In this document: positions 27,056 to 36,196 of the stretch, one piece after another
How positions within the stretch are numbered: position 1 is the stretch's first letter
How the letters are laid out: every line of letters begins with the position of its first letter
Program-made: the position numbers and the translations under genes
Assembly (NCBI GenBank): GCA_963811225.1
Contig: CAWEQO010000001.1
Span: forward strand, 682,001-746,000
Direction: 5' to 3'
DNA: 64,000 bases
From: CAWEQO01 sp963811225
GTDB lineage: Bacteria; Chloroflexota; Anaerolineae; Anaerolineales; Anaerolineaceae
Notes under the pieces: generated by a model
Told to the model about the DNA's origin: nothing
Databases searched by the model: none
The model's input: only the letters and a program-made list of their open reading frames with translations

Positions 27056-28054
27056 ATGAAAAAGGGCTCTTTACTGCTAACCGTTATGCTGCTGCTGGCC
27101 GCCTGCCAGCCGATAGTGACTCCCGCGCCGACCGCTGCGCCGCTGGCAATGACGTTTATGGCCGGGTATAAGCCGCAGGCCGATCTACCGTTCGTGGGTG
27201 TGTACGTGGCTCAGGAGAAGGGTTTCTTCCAGGAGGAGAACCTGGACGTGGCCATCGAACATTCGGCCGGGCAGGGACAGCACCTGCAGCTGGTGGCCTC
27301 GGGCAAGGTGCAGGTGACCACCCAAGACGCGGCCGTGCTGCTCAAGCGCCGGGCCGATCCGGGCCTGCCGCTGGTCTCGATCGCATTGATCGGGCAGCGT
27401 GGGCAGCAGGCCTACGCCGCCCTAGCGGAATCGGGGATGAAGACACCCAAAAATTGGGAAGGGCACACCGTGGGCTACAAGGGCGCTCCGCCGCCCGACC
27501 TGTATGCCCTGTTGGCGCTGGCCGGGGCCGACCCGAGCAAGATCGAGCTGGTAAATGTGGGCTTCGACCCGCGCTTGCTGGCCGAGGGCAAGGTGGATGT
27601 CTACCCGGTCTACAAGTCCAACGAGCCGTACCAGTTGGAGAGTTGGGGCAAGCAGCTGGTGTTGTGGGACGCTGCCGATTACAACGTGCCGACCCTGGGG
27701 CTGACCTACGTGACCAGCGACGAGACGCTGCAGCAGCAGCCCGAAATGCTGGCACGCTTCCTGCGGGCGGCGCTGAAGGGTATCGACTACGCTCGGACGC
27801 ATGAAGATGAGGCCCTGGATGCAGTGATGAAATATACCGGGCCCGAGACCGACCGGGGCTTGATGAAGTTCATGATGGAAGCGGAGTTCAAGGATTTGGA
27901 GAGCGACGCCACGCAGCAGAACGGCATCGGCTGGCAAACGGCGCAGCAGTGGCAGGCGCTGGCGGACATGCTCCAGCAGTACGACGCCATGCCCCAGGTG
28001 GATGTAAAGACGGTGTTTACGACCCAGATTTTAGAGATGGCGAAGGGCAAATAA
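27056..28054 (+). CDS. ABC substrate-binding lipoprotein (SsuA/THI5-like)
   Basis: 332 residues. Signal peptide of a lipoprotein with lipobox LLAAC and Cys17, then a short Pro/Thr/Ala linker. The mature part is an SsuA/THI5 (NMT1) periplasmic-binding fold: GVYVAQEKGFFQEENLDVAIE and GKVQVTTQDAAVLL at the N-terminal lobe, EGKVDVYPVYKSNEPYQLE at the hinge. Such proteins bind aliphatic sulfonates, riboflavin or thiamine-pyrimidine precursors. No TPP or FMN riboswitch is visible upstream, so the ligand is open. A flavin-type domain in the operon regulator hints at a vitamin-related ligand. AGGAGG precedes the ATG. Confidence 0.88.
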   Translation: MKKGSLLLTVMLLLAACQPIVTPAPTAAPLAMTFMAGYKPQADLPFVGVYVAQEKGFFQEENLDVAIEHSAGQGQHLQLVASGKVQVTTQDAAVLLKRRADPGLPLVSIALIGQRGQQAYAALAESGMKTPKNWEGHTVGYKGAPPPDLYALLALAGADPSKIELVNVGFDPRLLAEGKVDVYPVYKSNEPYQLESWGKQLVLWDAADYNVPTLGLTYVTSDETLQQQPEMLARFLRAALKGIDYARTHEDEALDAVMKYTGPETDRGLMKFMMEAEFKDLESDATQQNGIGWQTAQQWQALADMLQQYDAMPQVDVKTVFTTQILEMAKGK

Positions 28055-28058
28055 ATAA

Positions 28059-28107
28059 AGAGAGCAAGGGACCGTTCACAGTGAACGGTCCCTTGCTCTC
28101 TATTCTT
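28059..28107. terminator. 21-bp perfect hairpin between convergent genes
   Basis: Positions 28059-28079 and 28081-28101 are exact reverse complements about a single central base. A TATTCTTTTC follows on the plus strand. It separates the convergent ABC operon and the small gene at 28116. Confidence 0.75.
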
Positions 28108-28115
28108 TTCTCACT

Positions 28116-28433
28116 TTATTCGAATGCCTTCATCCAGTTGCCGATTTCGGCCCAGCAGTACTCCAGGTGGGCGGCTAGGTTCTTCCCGGCTTTCTTGCTC
28201 ACCTTCCTGTGAGCGTATTCCATCAGGTCCATGCCGCCAATCTCGTGCAGGCGCTTGCCGATGGCGCGCGCTTCCTTGTTGCGGCACTGCGCGTTGAACT
28301 GCCCGCCGGGCCGCTCGGAAAGGAAGTCGTCGCGCTTGCCGATCTTGACCAGCTCGTCGATCATGCGCTGGACCTCGCGCTTGTTCTTTGACGGAGTTGG
28401 GGCTCCGGAAAACAGGTCACCTAAAAAACCCAT
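28116..28433 (-). CDS. Small conserved-looking helical protein
   Basis: 105 residues, with AAGGAGAT upstream of the ATG at 28433. It is charged, helical and soluble, beginning MGFLGDLFSG, with two invariant-looking stretches (GGQFNAQCRNKEARAIGKRLHEIGG split by charged turns, and HLEYCWAEIGNWMKAFE at the end). I do not recognise a family or a catalytic motif. It is monocistronic and converges on the ABC operon. Confidence 0.55.
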   Translation of the reverse strand: MGFLGDLFSGAPTPSKNKREVQRMIDELVKIGKRDDFLSERPGGQFNAQCRNKEARAIGKRLHEIGGMDLMEYAHRKVSKKAGKNLAAHLEYCWAEIGNWMKAFE

Positions 28434-28483
28434 TGCGATCTCCTTGGGAACACTTTCTTAAGAAAAGTGTACCAGAGAGGGGG

Positions 28484-28520
28484 CGATTAGGCAATTCGCC
28501 AGGAGGGATTCGGATGGTTT
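28484..28520. repeat. Short CAATTGCC-family relic
   Basis: GGCGATTAGGCAATTCGCC-like units resemble the degenerate repeats at 23.1 and 55.9 kb, here in the spacer before the PIG-L gene. Confidence 0.35.
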
Positions 28521-28531
28521 CTAGTCCCTTA

Positions 28532-28560
28532 TTGACGAATTTCCTGATTGTCAGTATAAC
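28532..28560 (+). promoter_or_regulatory. Promoter giving a leaderless PIG-L transcript
   Basis: TTGACG (28532-28537), 17 nt, TATAAC (28555-28560), then only 6 nt to the ATG at 28567. The transcript should start at or one or two bases before the start codon, and no Shine-Dalgarno is present. Confidence 0.6.
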
Positions 28561-28566
28561 CAATTC

Positions 28567-29316
28567 ATGCACTGGATTTACCTTTCCCCTCACACAGACG
28601 ACGCCGTGCTGTCATGCGGCGGGATCATCTATGAACAGGTGCGGGCGGGCGAGACGGTGGAGGTGTGGACCTTCTTCACAGCCGATCCGCCGCCGGGGCC
28701 GCTGCTCTCGCCGTTTGCCAAGGAGCTGCACGAGCGTTGGGGCGGCGGGATGGACGCGTATGCGATCCGGCGAGCGGAGGACATGGAAGCTTGCGCCAGG
28801 CTTGGCGCTGCGCCGCGCCACTTCGACCTGCCGGAGTGCATCTACCGCCGGCTGCCTGGCGGCCAGCCGGTGATTCACGCCCGCGATGACCTGTTCCGGC
28901 CGTACCATCCCGGCGAGCAGCCGCTGGTCGAGACGATTGCCGGGATCTTACGGCGCGAGGCCCCGGCCGCGGTGCGCCTGGTTGTGCCGCTGACGGCGGG
29001 AGGCCACGTCGACCACCGCATCGTGCGAGCGGCAGCCGAAGCCGCCGCGGCAGGCAGCGACCTGTCACTGTGGTTCTACGTCGATTATCCCTACGGAGTG
29101 CAAGAGGAGCACGACTTCCGGCTGTCCGATTGGGTGGGACCGGGCTGGCTGGTGTATGACCAGGAGGTCACCGGGCAAGGACTGGAGGCGTGGCAGTCGG
29201 CGGTGGGGGCATACCAATCACAGATCAGCTCATTTTGGGGGAATGAAGGGCAAATGCGCAAGGAAATTGCGGCCTACCGTGAGAAGGGCAGCCGGCTGTA
29301 TCATCAAATTGTATAA
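28567..29316 (+). CDS. PIG-L/LmbE family deacetylase
   Basis: 249 residues. The metal-binding motif PHTDDAVLSCGG (residues 8-19, usually PHPDDE/D) and the second motif GGHVDHRIV (about 140-148) supply the zinc His/Asp ligands and catalytic Asp of N-acetylglucosaminyl-deacetylases (MshB, BshB, LmbE). The Pro of the classical AHPDDE is replaced by Thr. Substrates are typically N-acetylated sugars in thiol, GPI-like or antibiotic precursors. It precedes the envelope gene cluster by 57 nt but has its own leaderless promoter, and the cluster has another. Confidence 0.85.
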   Translation: MHWIYLSPHTDDAVLSCGGIIYEQVRAGETVEVWTFFTADPPPGPLLSPFAKELHERWGGGMDAYAIRRAEDMEACARLGAAPRHFDLPECIYRRLPGGQPVIHARDDLFRPYHPGEQPLVETIAGILRREAPAAVRLVVPLTAGGHVDHRIVRAAAEAAAAGSDLSLWFYVDYPYGVQEEHDFRLSDWVGPGWLVYDQEVTGQGLEAWQSAVGAYQSQISSFWGNEGQMRKEIAAYREKGSRLYHQIV

Positions 29317-29337
29317 AAATCGTAAGGTGTAGGTTAT

Positions 29338-29366
29338 TTGCTTACCCCTATTGGCTGTGCTATACT
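29338..29366 (+). promoter_or_regulatory. Promoter of the eight-gene envelope cluster
   Basis: TTGCTT (29338-29343), 17 nt, TATACT (29361-29366). The ATG at 29374 follows after 7 nt, so the first gene would be translated from a leaderless mRNA. Identical boxes and spacing occur at the regulator/ABC promoter at 24185. Confidence 0.6.
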
Positions 29367-29373
29367 CTTGAGT

Positions 29374-29624
29374 ATGCAAGGACGTTCTTTCTGGCTACCC
29401 TGGGCGCAATTCTTGCAACAAAGGGGGATGAGTGAGCCAGCCGCTGCCCTGTTGGATGGCTTAGGACCACTGTCGGTGGTGCTGGCCCAATTTCTGTATC
29501 TGGGGCAGCCATTCCTTGGAGGCGCGCTCCACAAGGACAATGGAAGGCTTTGGCGCACTTATTGGAGAACCAGGAAGACACTAAAACATTCGCTGCCTTT
29601 CTGCGCAGGGAGGGTGACCAGTGA
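29374..29624 (+). CDS. Small hypothetical protein opening the envelope cluster (frame disrupted)
   Basis: About 83 residues if the frame change near the GCGCGC run at 29522-29527 is corrected by removing two bases (or adding one). The first part begins MQGRSFWLPWAQFLQQRGM; the second continues QWKALAHLLENQEDTKTFAAF and stops at 29624. The stop overlaps the GTG of the next gene in GTGA, which supports this reading. Without the correction the frame runs on to 29778 across the next gene with unconvincing sequence. No family is recognised; the helical, Leu-rich sequence suggests a small adaptor. Start 29374 is leaderless; an ATG at 29428 is an alternative. Confidence 0.5.
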
Positions 29625-30391
29625 TCACTGTCGACAACGTTATTGGGCTGGTGCTGCTGTTTCTTGCGACCGGGTTGGTATTTATTTACTCCCTGCCGCA
29701 GCGCACACGCTCGCTGCGAACCTTGCGGATCATCCCGGCGATTGGGCGCTTGCGGCGTGCGCTTGGCCTCTCGATTGAAGAGGGCAAGCGCATTCACGTT
29801 TCGGTTGGGCGCGTCAGCGTGCTCGACCGCAACAGCGCCTCCAGCTTCGTGGGTCTGTCCACGCTGGAGCGCATCGGCTCGCTGGCAATGATCTCCGACC
29901 GCCCGCCGATCGGCACCAGCGGCGACGGCACCCTCTCGATCCTCAGCAAGGACACCCTGCGCTCCACCTACCGGGCCGGCAACGCCATCGAGCTGTACGA
30001 CCCGGCGCAGGCGCGCCTGACCGGCCCCACCCCCTTCTCGTACGTAGCCGGCGCCATCCCGATCATCCGGGATGAGAATATTTCCACCAACATCTTCATC
30101 GGTAACTTTGGCCCCGAAGTGGCCCTGATGACCGAAGCCGCCAACCAGGAGGGCGCATACTCGCTGGCTGCCAGCAACTCGCTGCCCGCCCAGGCGGTCA
30201 TGTTCGCCACCGCCGAAGACTTCCTGATCGGCGAAGAACTGTTCGCCCTGCCGGCTTACCTGCAGGCCGGGGCGATCCATCAGGCCAGCCTGCGGGCTCA
30301 AGACGTGCTGCGCTGGCTGCTCGTCATCGCCTTGATTGCCGGGGCGATCATTAAACTGTTGGCAGGGATGTTTGGAATAAACTTCTTATGA
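29621..30391 (+). CDS. DUF6754-like membrane protein
   Basis: 256 residues from a GTG at 29621. One N-terminal helix (about 5-26), a long central domain rich in Ser/Thr/Gly with the motif EEGKRIHVSVGRVSVLDRNSA-like strand and STNIFIGNFGPEVALMTEAA, and one C-terminal helix (about 232-252). The central domain would lie on one face of the membrane. The pattern matches uncharacterised DUF6754 proteins. It overlaps the preceding and following genes by 4 nt each, so its product is likely made in fixed ratio with theirs. Confidence 0.7.
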   Translation: MITVDNVIGLVLLFLATGLVFIYSLPQRTRSLRTLRIIPAIGRLRRALGLSIEEGKRIHVSVGRVSVLDRNSASSFVGLSTLERIGSLAMISDRPPIGTSGDGTLSILSKDTLRSTYRAGNAIELYDPAQARLTGPTPFSYVAGAIPIIRDENISTNIFIGNFGPEVALMTEAANQEGAYSLAASNSLPAQAVMFATAEDFLIGEELFALPAYLQAGAIHQASLRAQDVLRWLLVIALIAGAIIKLLAGMFGINFL

Positions 30392-31002
30392 GATCGCCCA
30401 TCGCTACCGCCGTTGCCATCGCCGTAGGTCTCGTCATCCTGCTCGGCTATTTCATCCCGATCCCGCTGCTGCAGCAGATCCGCTACTTCCTGCTGGATTG
30501 GGGTGTGATCTTGTTCGGGATCGCCACGCTGATCGGGATCATCAATCTGGTGAGCGTGCACTGGCGCAAGATGACCGCCCCCCGCAGCCGGGACTTTTAC
30601 AGCCCCATCCTGATCCTGGCGTTTTTACTGACGCTGGGCGCCGGGCTGGTGCTGACCCCCTCAAACCCGCAATTCCAACATGTGGTCACCTCGATCCAGG
30701 CGCCGGCCGAAATCTCGCTGCTGGCGCTGCTGGCCATTAGTTTGGCCTATGCCAGCCTGCGGCTGCTCTCGCGCCGTCGCGGCGTGATGTCGATTGTGTT
30801 TGTGGTCAGCGTGATCGTGTTCCTGCTCTTGGGAGCAGGTATCCCGTCGTTTACCAACAATACGGCAGCTGCCGGTTTTACCGGGTTTCTCAGCCGGCTG
30901 CCGTTGGCCGGGGCACGCGGCATCTTGCTCGGCGTCGCCCTTGGCTCTGTCACCACCGGAATCCGAATCCTGTTGGGCGCAGATCGCCCGTATAGTGGTT
31001 AG
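30388..31002 (+). CDS. Polytopic membrane protein of the envelope cluster
   Basis: 204 residues with six hydrophobic helices and very short loops; the longest loop, after helix 2, is basic (HWRKMTAPRSRDFY). No transporter signature or conserved charged residues inside helices are obvious. It overlaps the DUF6754 gene by 4 nt (ATGA) and precedes the zinc-ribbon gene by 2 nt, so it belongs to the same transcript. Function unknown; a membrane scaffold is one possibility. Confidence 0.7.
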   Translation: MRSPIATAVAIAVGLVILLGYFIPIPLLQQIRYFLLDWGVILFGIATLIGIINLVSVHWRKMTAPRSRDFYSPILILAFLLTLGAGLVLTPSNPQFQHVVTSIQAPAEISLLALLAISLAYASLRLLSRRRGVMSIVFVVSVIVFLLLGAGIPSFTNNTAAAGFTGFLSRLPLAGARGILLGVALGSVTTGIRILLGADRPYSG

Positions 31003-31004
31003 TT

Positions 31005-33747
31005 ATGGCTGATGTTCACTGTCCACATTGTGATGCACGAAACCCCGCCGGTGCGGTTCGTTGTTGGAACTGCCAGGAGAATCTCAAGCCGGAACCATCC
31101 AAGGATGAGAGCGCCGACTGGCTCGAAAGCCTGCGGGGAGACGGTCCCTCGGAAGAGGCAACTCCCTGGGTATCCGGCGACAATTCCTCTGAGGAACCGC
31201 CTGCGGGTGAGGCGCCCGACTGGTTGGCGCGCATCCGCGACCGCAGCCAATCGGAGATTGGGCAAGAGGATAAGCCCGCCGAAGACTGGGCTGCCTTTGA
31301 TTCCAATGACGCCGAGCAGGCTGAAGATGTGCCCGACTGGATGAAGGATATGGCCGGCGAGGGCGATCGGGGATCATCCTCCGACGGGGACGACTGGTTG
31401 AGCGCCTTCGCGGCGTCCAACAATTCGGCCAGCCCTGATTTCAGCGCAGGACCCCCTGCCGCTGAACCGGTCGGAAGCGGCCAGGACGAGCCGGGGGAGG
31501 ACTGGCTGAAAGAGCTGCAATCCTGGCAGTCCTCACAGGAGGGCGGTGAGAAGGAAGAAACGCCGACCTCAGACACGCCATCCGCCGAAACGCCTCTGGC
31601 ATGGCAGGCCAAGAGTGAAGAGCCGGAACCCGAAGCGGGCGAGGAAGAAGAAACCGGCGGCCTTGGCTGGCTCAAGTCACTTTCCGATGAAGGCTTTGCC
31701 CCGGATGATTCCGAGGAAAGCTTCGAAGAAGAAACGCCCCAAGAGCCCGCGCCGTTCAAGATGGAAGATGACGGCGGCATGGACTGGCTGAGCCGCTTCT
31801 CGAGCGGAGAGGGCCAAGAGCAGCCCGCCAAGCCGCAAGCCGAAACGCCCGCAGAGACGGGCAGCGCTGGGTTCATGGCCGGTTGGGACATCCCCTTTGA
31901 AAAGGAGCCCTCCGGATCGGAACCAGAGCCGGAGCAGGAAGAAAAAACCTCCCAACCGAGGAACCCCTTCGCATTTGAGGAGGATGAAGAGGACTGGAGC
32001 CCCGTGGCGCAGTCTGGCGATCAACCCCAAGAGCGGGGCGAACAAGTCGGGCTGCCATCCTGGCTGTTCGCCGGCGACGATGAGGCAAGCCCGCCCGCAT
32101 CCGCCGGGCAACCCTCAGCAGTGGAACAGCCAGGAAGCGAAACCGGACTGCCGTCCGAGGAGCCGGCTGCATTCACGGCCGAGCCGGGCGATCTACCCGA
32201 TTGGCTGAAAAACCGTTCGGAAGTCGAACAGCCTGCCGAGGATGCCGAAACGCCAGAGACTCCTTTCTCATTGACAGAAACGCCGGAAACCCCGGAAACC
32301 GCGTTCACTTTCGAAGAAGCGTCAGAGGCTCCAGAAGAGACTCCTGAGACTTCTGAAGAAACCTCCGAGACTCCGATCACGCCGTTCACCCCGTTTTCGG
32401 CAGAAGAGCTGCCGGCCTGGCTGTCGGAAGAGAGCCTGGAACCGCCGGTGGTGGAGCCGGTGAATAAACCGGCCTTCGTGTTCGACGAGACCGGGGAGTT
32501 CGCCGAGCCGGTCGAGCCGGAGGACCATCCCTTCTCCGATGAAGAGATGCCCGAATGGCTGGCTAGCGGCGAAGAAGCCGAAGCAGACGCCGCGGGAACT
32601 CCGGCGGAAGGCGCCGAGATCGCCCCCGCTCAGGTGCCCGGCTGGCTGGAGGCCATGCGCCCGGTCGAAGCGGTTGCGCCCGGTGGAACCGCAGTCGATG
32701 ACAGCCACACCGAGAAATTCGGTCCGCTCGCGGGCATTCAGGGTACGTTACCCAGCGAGGGGATCGCCGGGCAGTACCGCAAGCCCCCCGTCTACTCCAT
32801 CCGCCTGCATGTTTCGGACAAACAGCGCGCCCATGCCACCATTCTGGAAGAATCGATTGCCGACGAGAGCAAGCCCAGCGAGGTGCGCCCGCAGCGCAAG
32901 GGGGTCTCGCAAGTGCTGCTGCGCCTGTTGATCGCCATCATCCTGATCGGCATCCTGCTGTTCAGCGGCGCGTTGAACCGGGCCGAGCCCACCGGCAGCG
33001 ACCCCTCCTTTGGCTACATCAACTTCCGCACCCAGGTGGATCATTTCGCCGATGGCGCTCCCGTCTTAGTAGCCTTCGAGTACAACCCGGCCTACTCGGC
33101 CGAGATGCGCCTGGCCGCCTCGGGTGTGCTGGAGCAGCTGATGCGGCGTAACGCGCGCATCACCGCCATCTCCACCACCCCGGCCGGTCCGGTGCTGGCC
33201 GACGCCCTGCTGACAGAAGTGGCCGACACCGCCGGAGTGACCAACACCAGCGACCGGATCGTCAACCTGGGCTACCTGGCCGGGGGTACCCTGTCGCTGC
33301 AGCAGTTTGCCATCAGCCCACAGGAGGTCACCCGCTACCAGTTCGAACTCGGCGGTGACCGGCAAGCGGGCCTGGGATCAGCCCGCCCTGGCAGGCGTGC
33401 AGGCGCTGGACGACTTCTCCCTGGTCATCGTACTGACCGAGACCCCCGACGTGGGCCGGGCCTGGGTGGAGCAGGTGGCGCCGTTCTTTGGTGAGACCCC
33501 GCTGCTGATGATCACCAGCGCCCAGGCCGCCCCGCTGCTGCAGCCTTACGTAGCCAGTGGACAGGTGGACGGCTTGATCGCCGGACTGCTGGGCGGCAGC
33601 TACTTCGCCGTGCCGCAAGAGGAAACTTACGTTTCCCCCGGCTACTGGAACGCCTTCTATGCGGGCGTGCGTATTGCCATTGTCATTCTCGTCTTAGGAG
33701 CCATTCTCCAGGGCATCCTTTCACTCGTCAAAGGTCCGAAAGCTTAA
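31005..33747 (+). CDS. Zinc-ribbon protein with DWL-motif repeats and C-terminal membrane domain (frameshifted)
   Basis: About 914 residues when a +1 shift at the CC of 33359-33360 is corrected: first frame 31005-33494, second 33307-33747. Residues 5-23 form a four-Cys zinc ribbon (CPHCDARNPAGAVRCWNC). Residues about 35-550 are acidic, Pro/Ser/Glu-rich and disordered, with a recurring short motif of Asp/Pro, Trp, Leu (ADWLESL, PDWLARI, PDWMKDM, DDWLSAF, EDWLKEL, LPDWLKN, LPAWLSE, MPEWLAS, PGWLEAM and others, at least twelve). Then a membrane helix (about 645-665), an extracytoplasmic alpha/beta domain, and a final helix near 890. It looks like a cytoplasmic multivalent docking arm tethered to a membrane sensor domain. 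Confidence 0.7.
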
Positions 33748-33764
33748 CACGAGGCACAGCCGCT

Positions 33765-34454
33765 ATGCAACCGTCGGACTTAATCTGGACCGTCGTTAGT
33801 TTCGTCATCACCCTGCTGGTGTTCTTCTACCTGTTCGGGGACAATCCGCTGTTCCGGCTGGTGTCTTACCTGTTCATAGGCGTTACAGCGGGCTATGTGG
33901 CCGTGATCGTGATCTACCAGCTGCTGCTGCCCCGCCTGATAATCCCGCTGATCAGCGGCTCGATGTCCGAGAAACTGCTGACGCTGATCCCGCTGGCCTT
34001 GAGCCTGCTGCTGCTGACGAAGCTGTCGCCACGGCTGGCCCGGCTGGGCAATGTCTCGATGGCCTACCTGGTCGGGGCAGGGGCAGCGGTGATACTGGGT
34101 GGGGCTGTGCTGGGCACGCTGATCGCCCAGGGCATCGCTACCGTCAACCTGTTCGACTTCCGCAGCGGGGCCGCCTTGGGCCGCAATCCCATCGCCCTGC
34201 TGGTGGAAGGCATCATCGTGCTGATCGGAGTGGTTTCCACGCTGATCTACTTCCAGTTCGGGGCGCGCTCGCGTGGCGATCTGCCCCCGCGGCGGGCCGC
34301 TTTCGTCGAGACAATCGCCGGAATCGGGCAGATCTTCATCGCCATCACGCTGGGCGCGCTGTTCGCCGGGGTGTACTTCGCCGCCCTAACGGCGCTGATC
34401 GACCGCTTGAACTTCTTTGAAGACGCAGTCTTGCTGATTCTGTCATTCTTCTAA
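33765..34454 (+). CDS. Polytopic membrane protein of the envelope cluster
   Basis: 229 residues with six or seven hydrophobic helices. A basic loop (GARSRGDLPPRRAAFVE) precedes the last two helices and probably faces the cytoplasm. No known transporter or enzyme motif. It lies 17 nt after the DWL-repeat gene and 9 nt before the MutL/GlmL-like gene. Its recurring company with these genes suggests a membrane component of one complex. Confidence 0.7.
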   Translation: MQPSDLIWTVVSFVITLLVFFYLFGDNPLFRLVSYLFIGVTAGYVAVIVIYQLLLPRLIIPLISGSMSEKLLTLIPLALSLLLLTKLSPRLARLGNVSMAYLVGAGAAVILGGAVLGTLIAQGIATVNLFDFRSGAALGRNPIALLVEGIIVLIGVVSTLIYFQFGARSRGDLPPRRAAFVETIAGIGQIFIAITLGALFAGVYFAALTALIDRLNFFEDAVLLILSFF

Positions 34455-34463
34455 ACAGGTGCC

Positions 34464-36195
34464 ATGACCACATCTATCGTTGACGCTGAATCTGTACTGG
34501 CAATCGACCTGGGCTCCGTTCATACCCGCACGGTGCTGTTCGACGTGGTGGACGGGCAGTACCGCTTTATTGCCGGTGGAACTGCGCCTTGCACGCTGAA
34601 CGCCCCCTATCAAGACGTCGAAGAGAGCATCCACCAGGCCCTCGGCCAGTTGACCGAGGTGACCGGGCGAGTGTTTGTCGATTTCGGAATCGATGCAGTT
34701 GATCCTGCCGACGAGGCCGGGCGGACAAGGGGTGGACTGCCTGGTGGTCACCTATTCAGCCGGGCACGAGCTGCGGGTCGTAACCGCGGGGCTGCTCGGC
34801 GACGTGTCGCTCGAAAGCGCGCAACGGCTGGTCAACGCCATCCAGGGCAAGGTGGTGGAGAGCATTGGCCTGACCGATCACCGCCGCACCGACGTGCAAA
34901 TGGATGCGGTCCTCAAAGCCGAACCGGATATCATCATCCTGACCGGCGGGACCGAGAACGGGGCCACCCGTTCGGTGTTCAAACTGGTCGACGTGATCAA
35001 CTTGACCCTACGTGTGCTGCCGCAGGAGCGCCGCCCTCAAGTGCTGTACGCCGGGAACCAGGCGCTGGGCAAGAAAATCAAGGAAGTCCTCGAACATTGG
35101 ACGCCGGTTAACCTGGCGGCAAACGTGCGCCCCTCGATCGACCAGGAAGACCTGGACCCAGCCGCGGAGGCGCTGTCGCGGGTGGTGACCGATGTGCGTT
35201 ACAAACAGATCGGCGGACTGCAGCGGCTGGCAGAGGTCAGCGTCCAGGCGCCGATGCCCACCCCCTACGCCTTCGGGCGCATCGTGCGTTTCTTGAGCAA
35301 ACTGTACGACCCGGTCAAAGGCGTGCTGGGCGTCGATGTCGGCGGGAGCAGCACCACGATCGCGGCCGGGAGCGGCGGCGAGCTGGCGCTGAACGTGTTC
35401 CCCTACGGCACAGGCGGCGGAGCAGCCCGGGCCTTACAGGATGGCTCGCTGGCGGGTGTCATGCAGTGGCTGCCCGCTAATATCCAAGAGCCGACCGTGC
35501 GGGATTACCTGTGGCAGAAGAGCCTGTTCCCCGGCAGCCTGCCGGTCACGACTGAAGCCCTGGCGATCGAGCAGGCGGCAGTCCGCCACCTGCTGCAGAT
35601 TGCCATGCGTCAGGTGCTGCTGCGTTACCCGGCAATTGGCATGGCGTTCGAGCCGATCCTGGCCAGCGGCGCGGCCCTGAGCGGGGCGGCCTCCCCGGCC
35701 CAGGCGCTGCTGATGCTGTTGGACGGGCTCCAGCCGGTGGGCGTTACCACTTTGATCCTCGATCAGAACAACCTGATCCCAAGCCTGGGAGCCATTTCGA
35801 CCAGCAACCCGGTGCTGCCGGTACAGCTGCTCGAATCGAATGCCTTCCTCAACCTGGGTACCGTGATCAGCCCCATCAGCCGCTCTAAAATGGGCACGCC
35901 CATCTTACGGGTGGAACTGGAAGTGGAAGAGGGCAACAAGACTCGGCTGGACGTGAAGCAAGGTTCGCTGGTCGCCCTGCCGCTGCGCTCCGGGCAGTCG
36001 GCTCGCATCCACCTGCAGGCGCTGCGCCCGCTGGAGATCGACCAGCGCGGCAAGCGCGGCTTAGGCAGCTTCAAGATCGTCGGTGGCGCGCTGGGCGTTG
36101 TGATCGACGCACGCGGCCGCCCGCTGCGCCTTCCCAAGGAAGACGCCAGGCGGCAGGAAATGTTACAAAAATGGGCCACCTCGATTGGCAGCTAG
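34464..36195 (+). CDS. MutL/GlmL-family actin-like ATPase (frameshifted)
   Basis: About 577 residues after correcting a +1 shift in the TTT run at 34682-34684: first frame 34464-35111, second 34675-36195. Both lobes of an actin-like ATPase are visible: phosphate-1 loop VLAIDLGSVHTRTVLFD (about 11-27), TYSAGHELRVVTAGLLGDVS matching the serine-rich TSSAGGG region of GlmL, PDIIILTGGTENG, and phosphate-2 loop GVDVGGSSTTIAAG. GlmL/MutL proteins accompany coenzyme-B12 glutamate mutase in clostridia, yet no mutase subunit is encoded here. Its place among membrane proteins suggests another, perhaps structural or energising, role. Confidence 0.75.
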
Positions 36196-36196
36196 C

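Noticed and set aside
33340..33370. Programmed +1 frameshift of prfB type at the broken genes
   Set aside because: No stop codon or slippery CUU-UGA context and no internal Shine-Dalgarno is present at the junctions, and the zero frame stays open for dozens of codons.
34464..36195. DNA mismatch repair MutL
   Set aside because: Sequence shows actin-fold phosphate loops, not the GHKL ATPase motifs of mismatch-repair MutL; the name similarity is accidental.
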